From the NCBI RefSeq assembly GCF_004912145.1, contig NZ_STGT01000001.1, forward strand, positions 186,001 through 250,000: 64,000 nucleotides of DNA, written 5' to 3'. The translations under genes and the position numbers were made by a program. Of the stretch, positions 9,297 to 18,885 are shown in pieces. Below the pieces are notes generated by a model. That model did not search any database, was not told where the DNA came from, and worked only from the letters and a program-made list of their open reading frames with translations. Numbering within the stretch: the first letter of the stretch is position 1; every line of letters begins with the position of its first letter. The DNA comes from Peteryoungia rhizophila (GTDB lineage Bacteria; Pseudomonadota; Alphaproteobacteria; Rhizobiales; Rhizobiaceae).

Positions 9297-9818
9297 TCAG
9301 CGGCGCGCTTCGCGGGCGACCCAGGACGGGATGATTTCGGAGGCGAGGCGGCGTGGCTTGTGGCCCATTGCCAGCTGCAACAGCTCCCTGCCCTCGCCCG
9401 CCAGACCAAGAGCCTGGCGCTTGGGAATCAGCAGACCGTTTTCCAGCAGGGGCCGGCTGCGGGTCAGGCGCCGATAGAAGGGAAGCCTGTAGAGACGCGA
9501 TTCGGCAAAGCGGGCCGGCGCCTTGTTCACGGCGACATATTCGGCGACTTCATCCACCCATCCCTGGCACAGACGGGCCCCCGGCTCGATCAACAACAGC
9601 CATTCACCGCGCGCTGTCGCCAGCAATTCCTTCATGTCCCACTGCTGATAAAATCGGCAGCCGGCGGCATCGGCGACGATGGACGAGCCGTCGCTGGAGC
9701 CATGATCCAGCACGATGACATCGCTGACTAGGCCTTCGACTGCGCCTGCAACCAGCACGGACAGGGTCTGTGCGAGCTCGGGCTCCTGGTCGTGGCATTC
9801 CATGATCACTGTCAGCAT
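9297..9818 (-). CDS. Short family-2-like glycosyltransferase
   Basis: A 173-residue protein that begins like a GT-A glycosyltransferase: MLTVIMECHDQEPELAQTL, then VSDVIVLDHGSSDGSSIVADAAG, which corresponds to the nucleotide-binding DxxSxDG region, and ARGEWLLLIEPGARL. Ordinary GT2 enzymes exceed 230 residues; here the C-terminal acceptor part is short, so it may be a minimal or inactive member. It is convergent with moaB and stands alone. A DPPY-type or metal-binding DxD motif typical of GT2 is not clear (LIEPGA replaces it). Confidence 0.7.
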   Translation of the reverse strand: MLTVIMECHDQEPELAQTLSVLVAGAVEGLVSDVIVLDHGSSDGSSIVADAAGCRFYQQWDMKELLATARGEWLLLIEPGARLCQGWVDEVAEYVAVNKAPARFAESRLYRLPFYRRLTRSRPLLENGLLIPKRQALGLAGEGRELLQLAMGHKPRRLASEIIPSWVAREARR

Positions 9819-9949
9819 TGCCTATATCTACCGCATTGCACAAAGTTTTGCCACAGTCCGTTTCCTCGAAGTTTGTTCTTGCAATGTTCTCTTTTCCGCA
9901 GTAGGAATATAGTCATTGAACGGGCGTGCCTAACCCGTGAGGAGCAAAC

Positions 9950-11107
9950 ATGAACGAGCTGTCTCTTGCGAGCCAGGCTGCCTTTCAGCCCGGCAATACG
10001 GCAGATATTGCCGATGCGCTGATGAACGCCTCCGGAATGCGGATCGACATCGATCGGCGGCGGGGCCGTGCGGCCGGGATCAATCCGGCCGGCCGTTTCG
10101 AGACCAAGGAACGCGTCGCCTTCGACGATGGTTGGCAGACGCTCGAAGACATGCCGCCTTTCCGCACCGAGGTGCAGGTGGAGAAGCCGCGCACGGTGAT
10201 CACCCGCAACGACTCGCCCGATATTCCCTTCGACCGCTCGATCAATCCTTACCGCGGCTGCGAGCATGGCTGCATCTATTGCTTCGCCCGGCCGACGCAC
10301 AGCTATATGGGCTTGTCCGCAGGGCTCGACTTCGAGGCGAAGCTGTTTGCCAAGCCGGACGCGCCGCGCCTTCTCGAGCGGGAGCTTTCGAAGCCGGGCT
10401 ACAAGGTAAAACCGATTGCGATCGGCACCAATACCGACCCCTACCAGCCGATCGAGCGGGAATGGCGCATCATGCGGCAGATCCTCGAAGTGCTGGACAA
10501 GGCCAACCACCCTGTCGTGATCGTAACCAAGTCATCGCTCATCCTGCGGGATATCGACATTCTGGCGTCGATGGCCAAACGTGGTCTGGCCAAGGTCGGA
10601 ATTTCGGTGACGACGCTCGACCGCAAGCTGGCACGGACGATGGAGCCGCGCGCTTCGACGCCGGCCAAGCGGCTGGAAGCGATCAAGGCTCTGTCGGAGG
10701 CCGGCATTCCTGTCGCCGTAATGATGGCGCCGGTCATTCCGGCTCTCAACGACCACGAGATCGAGCGCATCCTTGACAGTGGCAAGGCCGCCGGTGCTTC
10801 CGAGGCGAGTTACGTTCTCCTGCGCCTGCCGCTGGAGGTGAGCCCGTTGTTTCGCGACTGGCTGCTGCAGAACTATCCGGACCGCTATCGCCACGTGATG
10901 TCGCTGGTGCGCTCCATGCGTGACGGCAAGGATTACGACGCCGAATTCGGCAAGCGGATGAAAGGTGCCGGTCCCTATGCCTGGCAGATCAGCCGCCGGT
11001 TCGAAATGGCAACCAAGCGGCTCGGCCTGATGCGCCGCAGCCTGCATTTGCGGGAAGATCTGTTCGTCTCGCCGAATAGCGACGGGGTGCAGCTCTCGCT
11101 GCTCTGA
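9950..11107 (+). CDS. PA0069-family radical SAM protein
   Basis: A 385-residue radical SAM enzyme. The iron-sulphur motif is Cys104-x3-Cys108-x2-Cys111 in YRGCEHGCIYCFARP, followed by IGTNTDPYQPIE and a TIM-barrel-like remainder (KVGISVTTLDRKLART, MMAPVIPALND). It matches the SPL-like PA0069 group of unknown substrate. Start is the ATG at 9950, preceded by GAGGAGC. The rnhB gene follows about 140 bases downstream in the same direction. Confidence 0.88.
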   Translation: MNELSLASQAAFQPGNTADIADALMNASGMRIDIDRRRGRAAGINPAGRFETKERVAFDDGWQTLEDMPPFRTEVQVEKPRTVITRNDSPDIPFDRSINPYRGCEHGCIYCFARPTHSYMGLSAGLDFEAKLFAKPDAPRLLERELSKPGYKVKPIAIGTNTDPYQPIEREWRIMRQILEVLDKANHPVVIVTKSSLILRDIDILASMAKRGLAKVGISVTTLDRKLARTMEPRASTPAKRLEAIKALSEAGIPVAVMMAPVIPALNDHEIERILDSGKAAGASEASYVLLRLPLEVSPLFRDWLLQNYPDRYRHVMSLVRSMRDGKDYDAEFGKRMKGAGPYAWQISRRFEMATKRLGLMRRSLHLREDLFVSPNSDGVQLSLL

Positions 11108-11249
11108 CAGAGTGTGATTTTGTAATTCCGGTGCTGTTGTCCGCCGCCTCGCACCGGATGTTGTCCCTGGTAAGCCGCCCCTGTCGCCATGATCGGCGAT
11201 CGGGACCGGGGACTTGCAGGAGGTCGGGTGCGCGTGCGATTTCTGCCGC

Positions 11250-11933
11250 ATGAAAATGCGCACGCCACCCGATTCTCCTGGCCTCTTTCCCGACCTGCCG
11301 CTGGTGCCGGATTTCTCCCTGGAAAGCCGCGCCAAGCGACGTGAGCTGTGGCCGGTGGCAGGTACGGACGAAGCAGGGCGAGGACCTCTGGCAGGCCCTG
11401 TGGTGGCAGCCGCCGTCATCCTTGACCCCAAGCGCATTCCTGAGGGCCTGAACGATTCCAAGAAACTGTCCGCCTCCCAGCGCGAAGTGCTCTATGAGCG
11501 GATCCTCTCCATGGCCACGGTTTCCATTGCCTCGTCCTCACCGAAACGGATCGATCTCATCGATATCCGCAAGGCGAGCCTGGATGCCATGCGCCGAGCC
11601 GTGGCCGGTTTGAGCCTCGAAGCCCGCCATGTGCTGGCCGACGGAAGAGACGTGCCCATGGGCCTCACCTGTTCCGGCGAGCCAGTGGTCAAGGGCGATG
11701 CGCGTTCGGTCTCGATCGCGGCCGCCTCGATCATCGCCAAGGTCATGCGCGACCGGATGATGATGCGGGCCGGTCTCGTCTATCCGGATTATGGCTTTGA
11801 AGTTCATGCCGGCTACGGGACCGATCGCCACCGCAGTGCCATCGTCACCCATGGCCCCTGTCCGCTACATCGGATGAGCTTTCGGCCTCTCAAGCTGGCA
11901 GCGATCGAAAGTGCAGGCGAAGGACCCGACTGA
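11250..11933 (+). CDS. rnhB: Ribonuclease HII
   Basis: Cleaves the RNA strand of RNA-DNA hybrids and removes misincorporated ribonucleotides. The first catalytic carboxylates are in [18 protein letters not shown], followed by [35 protein letters not shown] with the next Asp, and HAGYGTDRH. The start is uncertain: in-frame ATGs at 11250 and 11256, or a TTG at 11214. The strong AGGAGG at 11218-11223 is rather far from 11250 but cannot serve the TTG, so 11250 is preferred. Confidence 0.93.
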   Translation: MKMRTPPDSPGLFPDLPLVPDFSLESRAKRRELWPVAGTDEAGRGPLAGPVVAAAVILDPKRIPEGLNDSKKLSASQREVLYERILSMATVSIASSSPKRIDLIDIRKASLDAMRRAVAGLSLEARHVLADGRDVPMGLTCSGEPVVKGDARSVSIAAASIIAKVMRDRMMMRAGLVYPDYGFEVHAGYGTDRHRSAIVTHGPCPLHRMSFRPLKLAAIESAGEGPD

Positions 11934-11986
11934 CATGCGCCAACCGCCTGCGGCCGCCGGAAAGCTGAGCGCTCCATTGCCGCCGT

Positions 11987-12469
11987 TCAAGGTGCGCAGA
12001 CCGCCAGAAACTCGCGGGCCGCATTCCCGGCGCTTGCCAGGGGGAGTTCCGTCACGTCCTTGCCAACGCTGACCTTCAGCACACCGGTCCCACCGAGCAG
12101 GCCCTTCAGCTCTTCGCCTCTCGGCAGGCGACCCTCCAGCATGAAGAGATCGTCCATCTCCATCCGGCTCCCGGTGGTCTCGGTCGTGAGAGCCTGGCTT
12201 CCGTTCTCGAGCGTTAGCCGGTAGGCGGATCCGTCCTGTGCACCCGCGGGTTCGTAGGGGAAAAACAACATCACAGGGCCGTCCGCGCTTTCACATGCCA
12301 GGGACAGGAGCACGTAATCGCTCTCCGCCATGCCGTAAACGAGCGACGCGGCGCCCTCCCCTGACCAAGCGTGCCAAGTGAGCTCTTCCTCGGCGAAAGA
12401 AGGTAGAGGTGCTGCCAGAAGGACGAAGGCAGAGAGTGCCGACAGCGATGAAAGGCGAATAATCTTCAT
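11987..12469 (-). CDS. Secreted protein of unknown function
   Basis: A 160-residue protein with a clear signal peptide (MKIIRLSSLSALSAFVLLAAPLPSFA, described in pieces: basic MKIIR, hydrophobic core, cleavage after SFA). The mature part is acidic with predicted beta content and a Cys pair (SLACESADG and the final AVCAP). ATG 12469 is used; GGAGGGACAGGGA precedes it. It follows the F0 ATP synthase genes but is separated from them by a strong terminator, so it is probably transcribed separately. No family recognised. Confidence 0.75.
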   Translation of the reverse strand: MKIIRLSSLSALSAFVLLAAPLPSFAEEELTWHAWSGEGAASLVYGMAESDYVLLSLACESADGPVMLFFPYEPAGAQDGSAYRLTLENGSQALTTETTGSRMEMDDLFMLEGRLPRGEELKGLLGGTGVLKVSVGKDVTELPLASAGNAAREFLAVCAP

Positions 12470-12481
12470 TCCCTGTCCCTC

Positions 12482-12522
12482 CAAAAAGAAAACGCCCCGA
12501 CCGGGCGAACCGATCGGGGCGT
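12482..12522 (-). terminator. Intrinsic terminator after the F0 ATP synthase operon
   Basis: A perfect 9-bp stem (ACGCCCCGA at 12492-12500 with TCGGGGCGT at 12514-12522) is followed on the minus strand by TTTTCTTTTTGG. It lies just past the atpF stop and right in front of the next gene. Confidence 0.88.
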
Positions 12523-12559
12523 CGTGATCAGACAGCCTTTGAAGGCCCGTCGGCCGAAC

Positions 12560-13039
12560 TCAGTTCAGGCGCGACTTTACCTCACCGACAGAGGCCCTGA
12601 ACAGCGCCTGCTGCACAGTATCGTCGGTCTTCTTGGCAAGCACCTTCTCGGCGGCAGCGATGGCGAGATCGACGGCCGCAGCGCGAACGGCGTTCACGGC
12701 TTCGGTTTCGGCCTGCTTGATCTTCTGCTCGGAAAGCGCGTTGCGGCGGGCAACGAATTCCTCGGTCTTCTGCTTGGCTTCAGCCGTCAGGGCCGCCGCT
12801 TCGCGCTCGGCAGCTGCGACGATTGCAGCGGCTTCGGCTTCGGCTTCCTTGCGCTTGCGCTGGTATTCGGCCAGCAGGTGCTGGGCCTCTTCACGCAGGC
12901 GCTTGGCTTCGGCGAGCTCGTCGCGGATCTTGTCCGCGCGCTCGTCCAGCGCCTTGGCCATCATGCCCGGAACCTTCAGGTAAGCGAGCAGAACGAAGAA
13001 AAGAACGAGGGCAACGAGTGCGAAAAATGAAGCGTCCAT
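12560..13039 (-). CDS. atpF: F0F1 ATP synthase subunit b
   Basis: A 159-residue peripheral-stalk subunit: one N-terminal membrane helix (SFFALVALVLFFVLLAYL) followed by a long, Ala/Glu/Lys-rich coiled coil that dimerises with the b' subunit and holds F1. Order on the minus strand is atpI, atpB, atpE, b', b, the usual alphaproteobacterial F0 operon. Only 5 bases separate it from b'. The genes for F1 are not in the window. Confidence 0.93.
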   Translation of the reverse strand: MDASFFALVALVLFFVLLAYLKVPGMMAKALDERADKIRDELAEAKRLREEAQHLLAEYQRKRKEAEAEAAAIVAAAEREAAALTAEAKQKTEEFVARRNALSEQKIKQAETEAVNAVRAAAVDLAIAAAEKVLAKKTDDTVQQALFRASVGEVKSRLN

Positions 13040-13044
13040 GATGC

Positions 13045-13635
13045 TTACGCTCCCTGCTTGGCGACGCCGGAGACGGCAGCCTTGATGTCGGCTGCGGTCG
13101 ATTTGGCGCCGATGAGTTGCTCGACGATCGTACCGACCGTGTCGATGGCGATCGTGTCGACTTCGGCAAAGGCGCGCGCCTTGATGTCGGCAATGCGGCT
13201 TTCGGCAGCCGTGATCTTGGCGGAGAGTTCCGCTTCGATGGCGGCGCGCTCGGCGTCTGCCTTGGCCTTGGATGCATCACGAGCGGCAGAAGCGATCTGG
13301 CCGGCTTTCGCCTTGGCCGCGGTCAGCTCGCGCTCATAGGTTTCGATGGCGGCATCGGCTTCGGACTTCAGGCGAGCTGCCTCGTCGAGATCCTGCGCGA
13401 TACGGTCGTGGCGATTTTCGAGAATGCCACCGACCCTGGGTACGATGACCTTCTGCATGAGCATGTAGAAGACGCCGAACGCGATCACCAGCCAAAGGAT
13501 CTGGGACGGAAAGGTCGTCGTATCAAACGGACCAAATACGGTCGCGCCGTGGCCATCGTCATGGGCAACGCCGGTCTCGGTGTGAAGCTGGCCTTCTGCA
13601 GGGGTTTCCTGGGCAAAGGCGGGGGTCACAAACAT
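13045..13635 (-). CDS. atpF': F0F1 ATP synthase subunit b'
   Basis: A 196-residue b' (second b-type) stalk subunit typical of alphaproteobacteria and phototrophs. After a polar N-terminus ([15 protein letters not shown]) there is a membrane helix ([19 protein letters not shown]) and then a long Ala/Lys/Glu coiled coil. The ATG at 13635 is chosen over the open-frame start 24 bases upstream because GGAGGTGAGC lies immediately before it. Pairs with subunit b to form a heterodimeric stalk. Confidence 0.93.
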   Translation of the reverse strand: MFVTPAFAQETPAEGQLHTETGVAHDDGHGATVFGPFDTTTFPSQILWLVIAFGVFYMLMQKVIVPRVGGILENRHDRIAQDLDEAARLKSEADAAIETYERELTAAKAKAGQIASAARDASKAKADAERAAIEAELSAKITAAESRIADIKARAFAEVDTIAIDTVGTIVEQLIGAKSTAADIKAAVSGVAKQGA

Positions 13636-13717
13636 GCTCACCTCCAGGTGTATGCTCAAATGCGCGAGATCACGGCTGCCTTATCGGCGAGCCGTGATCT
13701 CGAACTCCAGCCGTTGA

Positions 13718-13945
13718 TTAGACGACGAACAGGAGAAGGAGAGCAACGAGCAGCGAGAAGATGCCCAGAGCTTCCGTAACGGCGAAGCCGAATACCAGAC
13801 GGCCAAACTGGCTGTCGGCAGCCGACGGGTTGCGCAGTGCGCCCGTCAGGTAGTCACCGAAGATACGGCCGAGAGCGAGAGACGTGCCAGCCATGCCGAG
13901 GCATGCGAGACCCGCGCCGATGTACTTTGCTGCTTCCGCTTCCAT
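13718..13945 (-). CDS. atpE: F0F1 ATP synthase subunit c
   Basis: The 75-residue proteolipid that forms the rotor ring: two membrane helices joined by a polar loop with the RNP motif (Arg38-Asn39-Pro40). The proton-carrying carboxylate is Glu58 in FAVTEALG. Length and sequence match alphaproteobacterial c subunits closely. It lies between atpB and the b' gene. Confidence 0.96.
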   Translation of the reverse strand: MEAEAAKYIGAGLACLGMAGTSLALGRIFGDYLTGALRNPSAADSQFGRLVFGFAVTEALGIFSLLVALLLLFVV

Positions 13946-14017
13946 ATGGATACTCCTTCGAATGGGTTGTTGCGGCTGTTTTTGACGCCCGGGTGGCCGG
14001 GGCCAGCGACTTTATTC

Positions 14018-14767
14018 TCAGTGACCACCATGCACGGCGTCGTTCAGGTACATGCAAGTCAGTACCGCGAACACGTAAGCCTGCAGGAAGGCAACGAGAA
14101 ATTCGAGACCGGTCATCGCGACCGTCATGATCAGGGGCAGGACCGAGCCGGCAATGCCGAGGGGCCCAAGCGCGCCCATCGTAGCAACGAAGCCGGCGAA
14201 AACCTTCAGCGTGATGTGGCCGGCCAGCATGTTGGCGAAAAGACGAACCGAGAGGCTGATCGGACGCGAGAGGAAGGAGACGACCTCAATCGCAGACACG
14301 ATCGGCAGAAGAGCACCCGGCACACCTGAAGGCGCAAAAATCGAGAGAAAGTGCAGCCCGTGCTTGTAGAAACCATAGACCAGCACCGTCAGAATGACGA
14401 ACATAGCGAGCGCGAACGTCACGATGATCTGGCTGGTGATGGTGAAGAAATAGGGGAACATACCGAGCAGGTTCGCCGTCAGAACGAACATGAACAGCGA
14501 AAACACCATCGGAAAGAACTTCATTCCCTTGGCGCCTGCACCTTCGCGCAGCATCGACGCGATGAATTCATAGGCCATTTCGGCGACCGACTGCATGCGC
14601 GTCGGGATCAGACCACGGTTCGACGTCGACAGGTACAGGAAGCCCGAGGCTGCTGCGACCGTCGCCACCATGAACAGCGATGCGTTGGTGAACGAAAAAT
14701 CAATCCCGCCGATTTCGATCGGTACAATCGGCTTCACAAGGAACTGGGAAGTGGGATCGTTTGCCAC
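14018..14767 (-). CDS. atpB: F0F1 ATP synthase subunit a
   Basis: A 249-residue polytopic membrane protein forming the proton half-channels of F0. The essential arginine is Arg175 in [18 protein letters not shown], and the C-terminus has [17 protein letters not shown] helix residues followed by NDAVHGGH. I start it at the GTG at 14767 (VANDPTSQF), which gives the normal length; the open frame further upstream overlaps atpI and has unrelated basic sequence. Confidence 0.95.
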   Translation of the reverse strand: MANDPTSQFLVKPIVPIEIGGIDFSFTNASLFMVATVAAASGFLYLSTSNRGLIPTRMQSVAEMAYEFIASMLREGAGAKGMKFFPMVFSLFMFVLTANLLGMFPYFFTITSQIIVTFALAMFVILTVLVYGFYKHGLHFLSIFAPSGVPGALLPIVSAIEVVSFLSRPISLSVRLFANMLAGHITLKVFAGFVATMGALGPLGIAGSVLPLIMTVAMTGLEFLVAFLQAYVFAVLTCMYLNDAVHGGH

Positions 14768-14825
14768 GTTCTGCTCTTTCGTTTTCGCCGCCGAGGCGGT
14801 CCATTCTCGTTCCGGGCCAGCCGCG

Positions 14826-15188
14826 TCAGCGACCGTCGCCCTTGTCGTCCAAGTCCATCTTGCGATCAGCCGGATGCGGCGATGCCACATATCCGACGAC
14901 GCGCATGACGTTCAATACGCCGGCACAGAAGCCGATCAGGAGCATGACGATCATGCCCCACGGCCCCGTACCCACAAAGTGGTCGAAAAGATAGCCCAGA
15001 AGCGCACCGACGATGATAGCGGAGATGAATTCGCTCGAGATCTTCATCGCCATTCCGTAACCCTTGCGGGTCTGTTCGGCGTTGCTCTCGGCGCGTCCCT
15101 CGTCCCTGGCCTTCCCATCTCGCACCGCGAGTTCGCTGGCCAGTCGTCTGCGGCGCTCTTCCAGATCTTCTTCCCGGTGTTCCGTCAT
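14826..15188 (-). CDS. atpI: ATP synthase operon protein AtpI
   Basis: A 120-residue protein: a highly charged N-terminal helix ([17 protein letters not shown]) followed by two membrane helices ([15 protein letters not shown] and [20 protein letters not shown]). AtpI helps c-ring assembly and possibly Mg2+ supply in known systems. ATG 15188 is used because GGAGAGAGCC precedes it and the conserved rhizobial N-terminus begins there. It is first in the operon, downstream of a good promoter. Confidence 0.9.
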   Translation of the reverse strand: MTEHREEDLEERRRRLASELAVRDGKARDEGRAESNAEQTRKGYGMAMKISSEFISAIIVGALLGYLFDHFVGTGPWGMIVMLLIGFCAGVLNVMRVVGYVASPHPADRKMDLDDKGDGR

Positions 15189-15288
15189 GGCTCTCTCCGT
15201 TACCTGTCTCAAGGGCCGTTCTTGCGCCCGAATTGAATGCAGAAACGGCGAGATAGAAACCTTTCTGGCCCGCTTTGAAGTCGGCCGC

Positions 15289-15317
15289 ACCATAATTTTG
15301 AGCCCCTGCATAGTCAA
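15289..15317 (-). promoter_or_regulatory. Housekeeping-type promoter of the F0 ATP synthase operon
   Basis: On the minus strand TTGACT (15317-15312) and TATGGT (15294-15289) are separated by exactly 17 bases, close to the sigma-70 consensus. It sits about 100 bases before the atpI ATG, in a gene-free stretch, and points into the operon. Confidence 0.65.
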
Positions 15318-15600
15318 GGCATCACAGCGCCAAGTTTCACCACAAATTAACCCCGAAAAATCATAGACTTAAGTCCAATATGGAGATTCATCGCAGATGA
15401 CGGACGACAAATCCGGTCAATTGGCCGCAAGGAGCGGCCAGAATCTGCCATAATCATGGGGACAGCCGACGAATGTGGCATTCGTCGGCCGGAGGTCTGC
15501 CTCGACCTGCCGCGGGCGATGACAGTTCGGGTGATCGCCGCCGCATTTTCGGCAACGAGAGAGGTGGGAGATTCGGCGCAATCTGCTGCGCCTGATCGGA
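15318..15600. other. Gene-free stretch between atpI promoter and the cell wall hydrolase
   Basis: Together with 15189-15317 this makes about 410 bases without a gene. No convincing coding frame is seen. It contains two perfect inverted repeats (listed separately) just past the stop of the hydrolase gene and otherwise nothing I can name. Confidence 0.5.
15422..15488. repeat. Two tandem perfect inverted repeats (possible factor-independent or Rho-boundary hairpins)
   Basis: First hairpin: TGGCCGC (15422-15428) with GCGGCCA (15434-15440), loop of 5. Second: CCGACGAATG (15466-15475) with CATTCGTCGG (15479-15488), loop of 3. Neither is followed by a T run on either strand. They lie 110-180 bases past the stop of the minus-strand hydrolase, so they may stabilise or end its mRNA. 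Confidence 0.5.
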
Positions 15601-16794
15601 TCAGCTCCAGCCGCCGCCATAGGTGCGATAGAAGATGTGCTTGCCGATCTTCTCGACCCGTTTCATCGTCGGGCCCCAGGCCGGGCGGACATAGGTCGCG
15701 TGGTAGTGGGTGGCCGAACCGACGTCCTTGAACCAGATCTTGCCGGCAGTCACCGCCATGGCGATATCCTTGGCGACCTTCCAGTGACGTGGCGAGGCGA
15801 TGATATCCGGGATGCGGTCGCAGGCGAAGGAAAACTGGCAACGGTTACGCCAGTCCTCGTTCTGGTAGACGACGCCACAGATGCTGTCCGGATAGTGCGG
15901 GTTGCGCACCCGGTTCAGGATGACCTGGGCGACGGCCGCCTGGCCTTTGACTGATTCTCCGCGAGCCTCGAAGTAGATGCCCTCTGCGAGACACTTCTGT
16001 TCCTTGTCGGAAAAGACGCCGGCTGGCAGCGGAGTGGCGGCCCAGGCGTGATCCTTCGGGTCGATGTCGGGAATGAAGCGACCCTGGTCCGGCTGCTTGT
16101 CGGCAAGGATGCTGTCGAAAGGGGAGACGGAGGCATAATCCGGCGGCGGGGGCGCGTAGGCGGTCGCCAGGACATCCGGAATTGTGTTGGTGACGAGATC
16201 CGCGATCATGGACGGCATCGAAGGATCGATCGCTGGCTTCTCACGCTTGAAATAGAAACTCGCAAGTTCGACAGGCTTCGTCTTGTCGCCTTCACGGGCA
16301 AAGATCGATGGCGTCTTCAGTGCCGGCTCCATGAGGGAGCTGGAGCGCTGCAGGATCGATCCAGCGGAGAAGGCGCGTGGCGGCAACATCTGTTCGACGG
16401 CGACCACCCGGCCCTTCTTCTGGTCGCGGGTGACGCGCATTTCGTCCGGGATTGAATCAGGATCCGCCTTGCCGCCATCGAAGGCGATACGGCGGCCATC
16501 AGGCAGGATGAGGCCTGCGCCACCGGACAGCGCCTCGGAAGCCTCCCCTTCGGAAAATGCGAGATTGGCTTCGTGGATCGACCCCGCTGGCGTTGTCGTC
16601 ATCACCATGCGCCAGTTGCTGGCGCCGCGATCGACACCAGCGAGAAGGCCAGCCAGATCGGCCTGAGCGGCGACGGTTGGGAAAATCAGCCAGGAAGCAA
16701 GGCCGAAGACCAGGGGAGAGGTCCAGTTCTCCAATCGGGAGAGGACCTTCTTCGAAGGACGAAACTTGGGACGCAAGGCCACACTCCAACTCAT
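15601..16794 (-). CDS. SleB/CwlJ-like cell wall hydrolase
   Basis: A 397-residue exported protein. Residues about 25-45 form a hydrophobic signal or anchor (LVFGLASWLIFPTVAAQA). The middle is low-complexity and Pro/Ser rich. The C-terminal domain (about 265-395) is the Hydrolase_2 fold: LAEGIYFEARGESVKGQAAV with the catalytic Glu, VILNRVRNPHYPDSICGVVYQ, CQFSFACD, and ATHYHATYVRPAW. These enzymes cut peptidoglycan; in non-sporulating rhizobia the role is in wall remodelling or division. A conspicuous dyad lies upstream. Confidence 0.9.
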   Translation of the reverse strand: MSWSVALRPKFRPSKKVLSRLENWTSPLVFGLASWLIFPTVAAQADLAGLLAGVDRGASNWRMVMTTTPAGSIHEANLAFSEGEASEALSGGAGLILPDGRRIAFDGGKADPDSIPDEMRVTRDQKKGRVVAVEQMLPPRAFSAGSILQRSSSLMEPALKTPSIFAREGDKTKPVELASFYFKREKPAIDPSMPSMIADLVTNTIPDVLATAYAPPPPDYASVSPFDSILADKQPDQGRFIPDIDPKDHAWAATPLPAGVFSDKEQKCLAEGIYFEARGESVKGQAAVAQVILNRVRNPHYPDSICGVVYQNEDWRNRCQFSFACDRIPDIIASPRHWKVAKDIAMAVTAGKIWFKDVGSATHYHATYVRPAWGPTMKRVEKIGKHIFYRTYGGGWS

Positions 16795-16852
16795 ACCGAC
16801 ACGGGCTCCGGCGTGCCGGTCCCCAACAGGATTACATTAGAGAAATATCTCC

Positions 16853-16877
16853 TGTTAACCTTGATGCTTGGTTAACA
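16853..16877. promoter_or_regulatory. Perfect 25-bp dyad upstream of the cell wall hydrolase (operator-like)
   Basis: TGTTAACC (16853-16860), 9 bases, GGTTAACA (16870-16877): an 8-bp-arm perfect inverted repeat 59-83 bases before the hydrolase ATG. It contains TTAACC half-sites like those of the cell-cycle regulator CtrA, although the spacing between the TTAA cores (13) differs from the classic 7. A binding site for a dimeric regulator is inferred. Confidence 0.5.
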
Positions 16878-16911
16878 CCGGATCACAGGTTCGAGAGTGC
16901 GACAAAGATAC

Positions 16912-16938
16912 GAAAAAGACCGCCGGTTGCGCCGGCGG
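16912..16938 (-). terminator. Intrinsic terminator after kup
   Basis: Stem CCGCCGG (16920-16926) with CCGGCGG (16932-16938) and a 5-base loop; on the minus strand it is followed by TCTTTTTC. It lies about 30 bases past the kup stop. Confidence 0.85.
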
Positions 16939-16968
16939 CCTTTGCTGTTTTCGTGTGCGCGATCACCC

Positions 16969-18870
16969 TCAGATGACGACGTGCGAACCCAGTTCGATGA
17001 CGCGGTTCGCCGGCAGGCGGAAATAGTCCGAAGGATCGGCTGCGGCTTCTGCGAGCGCGATATAGAGGCGATCCTGCCAATGGGGCATGCCCATGCCAGC
17101 GCCCACCACCAGCTTGCGACGGCCGAGATAGAAGGAGGTCGACATGATGTCGAACTTCAGCCCACCGCGGCGCAGGCTCGCCAGCGTCTTTGAGACATTC
17201 TGCGTTTCCATGAATCCGAAGCGAATTTCCACCCGCGAGAAGCGCTCCGAGATTTCGTCCACTGCGAAGCGATCCTGCTCGGCAATGCGCGGCCGGCCGA
17301 GCGTGCGGATGGTGAGGATGATGTTGCGTTCGTGGATGACGTGGTTGTGCTTCAGATTGTGCATCAGGGCCGCCGGCGCGCGGGTCGGGTCACTGGTCAG
17401 GAAGATCGCGGTGCCGGCAACGCAGGCCGGGGCATGCTCGCCCTTCTTCTCGATCATGCGGACGAAGTCTTCGAGCGGAATGTCGTCGCGGCGCGTCTTC
17501 TGGAAGATGATCGCCGTGCCGCGACGCCAGGTCCACATGACGATGGTGAAGGCGGCGGCAAAAAGCACGGGCACATAGCCGCCGTCGTGGATCTTCAAGA
17601 GATTGGCGCCGAGGAAGACCAACTCGAGAACAAGCAAGGGTGCGAGCACGCCGACTGCGAGCGGCAGGCTCCAGTTCCACTTCTTGCGGACGAATTCGAA
17701 GGCCATGATCGTGGTCACCACCATGGCCCCGGTGACGGAGATGCCATAGGCGGTGGCGAGCGCTTCGGAACTCTCAAACAGCAGGACGAGTGCCAGAACG
17801 CCGACCAGGAGCAGGGTGTTGACCGAGGGTAGATAGATCTGGCCGGTCTGGGTCTCCGAGGTGAAGAGGATCTGCATGCGCGGCAGGAAGCCGAGATGGA
17901 TCGCCTGGCGAACCAGCGAGAAGGCGCCGGTGATGACTGCCTGGCTGGCGATAATCGTGGCGAAGGTCGCGAGAATGACGATCGGCAGCAGTGCCCAGGA
18001 CGGGAACATCAGGAAGAAGGGATCCGACATGGCCGAGGGGTCGCTCAGCACCAGCGCGCCCTGCCCCAGATAGTTGAGGACCAGCGCCGGAAAGACCAGC
18101 GCGAACCAGGCGAGCTGGATCGGCTTGCGGCCGAAATGGCCGAGGTCGGCATAAAGCGCTTCCGCACCTGTCACCGTCAGGAAGACGGCACCAAGCACGA
18201 CGATGCCGAGGAAGCCTTCTCGCACCATGAAGCTTGCCGCGTACCAGGGATTGAAGGCGGCGAAGATGCCGAGATCATCGAAGATGTGATAGATGCCGCC
18301 GGCCGCCATGACGATGAACCAGAGGGCTGTGATCGGTCCGAAGAAGCGGGCCACCGCACCTGTGCCGCGCGACTGAACGGCGAAGAGGCCGATCAGGATG
18401 GCGAGTGAAATCGGCACGATGTAGTCCGACAGGTCAGGGGCGACGAGCTTCAGGCCCTCGACCGCCGACAGCACGGAGAGCGCCGGCGTGATCATGGAAT
18501 CACCGAGGAAAAGGGCGGCACCGATCAGGCCCAAAACCATCAGGATCGGCCCGTGGCCATTGGCGGTCTTCGACAGGAGCGCCAGCAGCGACAGCGTGCC
18601 GCCTTCGCCGTCATTGTCGGCGCGGAGCAGGAAAAGGACGTATTTCAGCGTGACGATGATGGTGAGCGACCAGATCATCAGCGAGATGACGCCGATGACC
18701 TCGATGCGGGTGATACCGTCGACCCCGATCGGCTTCAGCGCCTCGCGGAAGGCATAGAGCGGGCTGGTACCGATGTCGCCATAGACGACACCGACCGAGC
18801 CGAGCGAGAGGAGAAGCAGGCTGCGGGCATCCTTCGGACCAGCATGGGGCTGGTGATCGATCTGTTGCAT
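16969..18870 (-). CDS. kup: Kup/HAK-family low-affinity potassium transporter
   Basis: A 633-residue K+/H+ symporter. The N-terminal segment [24 protein letters not shown] is the family signature (quoted here across residues about 24-47), followed by some 12 hydrophobic helices and a C-terminal cytoplasmic domain with [12 protein letters not shown] and [10 protein letters not shown]. Length is normal. It starts 15 bases after the corA-type gene, so both cation transporters probably share a transcript that ends at the terminator at 16912. Confidence 0.95.
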   Translation of the reverse strand: MQQIDHQPHAGPKDARSLLLLSLGSVGVVYGDIGTSPLYAFREALKPIGVDGITRIEVIGVISLMIWSLTIIVTLKYVLFLLRADNDGEGGTLSLLALLSKTANGHGPILMVLGLIGAALFLGDSMITPALSVLSAVEGLKLVAPDLSDYIVPISLAILIGLFAVQSRGTGAVARFFGPITALWFIVMAAGGIYHIFDDLGIFAAFNPWYAASFMVREGFLGIVVLGAVFLTVTGAEALYADLGHFGRKPIQLAWFALVFPALVLNYLGQGALVLSDPSAMSDPFFLMFPSWALLPIVILATFATIIASQAVITGAFSLVRQAIHLGFLPRMQILFTSETQTGQIYLPSVNTLLLVGVLALVLLFESSEALATAYGISVTGAMVVTTIMAFEFVRKKWNWSLPLAVGVLAPLLVLELVFLGANLLKIHDGGYVPVLFAAAFTIVMWTWRRGTAIIFQKTRRDDIPLEDFVRMIEKKGEHAPACVAGTAIFLTSDPTRAPAALMHNLKHNHVIHERNIILTIRTLGRPRIAEQDRFAVDEISERFSRVEIRFGFMETQNVSKTLASLRRGGLKFDIMSTSFYLGRRKLVVGAGMGMPHWQDRLYIALAEAAADPSDYFRLPANRVIELGSHVVI

Positions 18871-18885
18871 GGGACTACAGGCTCT

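Noticed and set aside
15347..15841. 164-codon minus-strand frame overlapping the end of the cell wall hydrolase
   Set aside because: Out of frame with the hydrolase domain and without motifs; a shadow.
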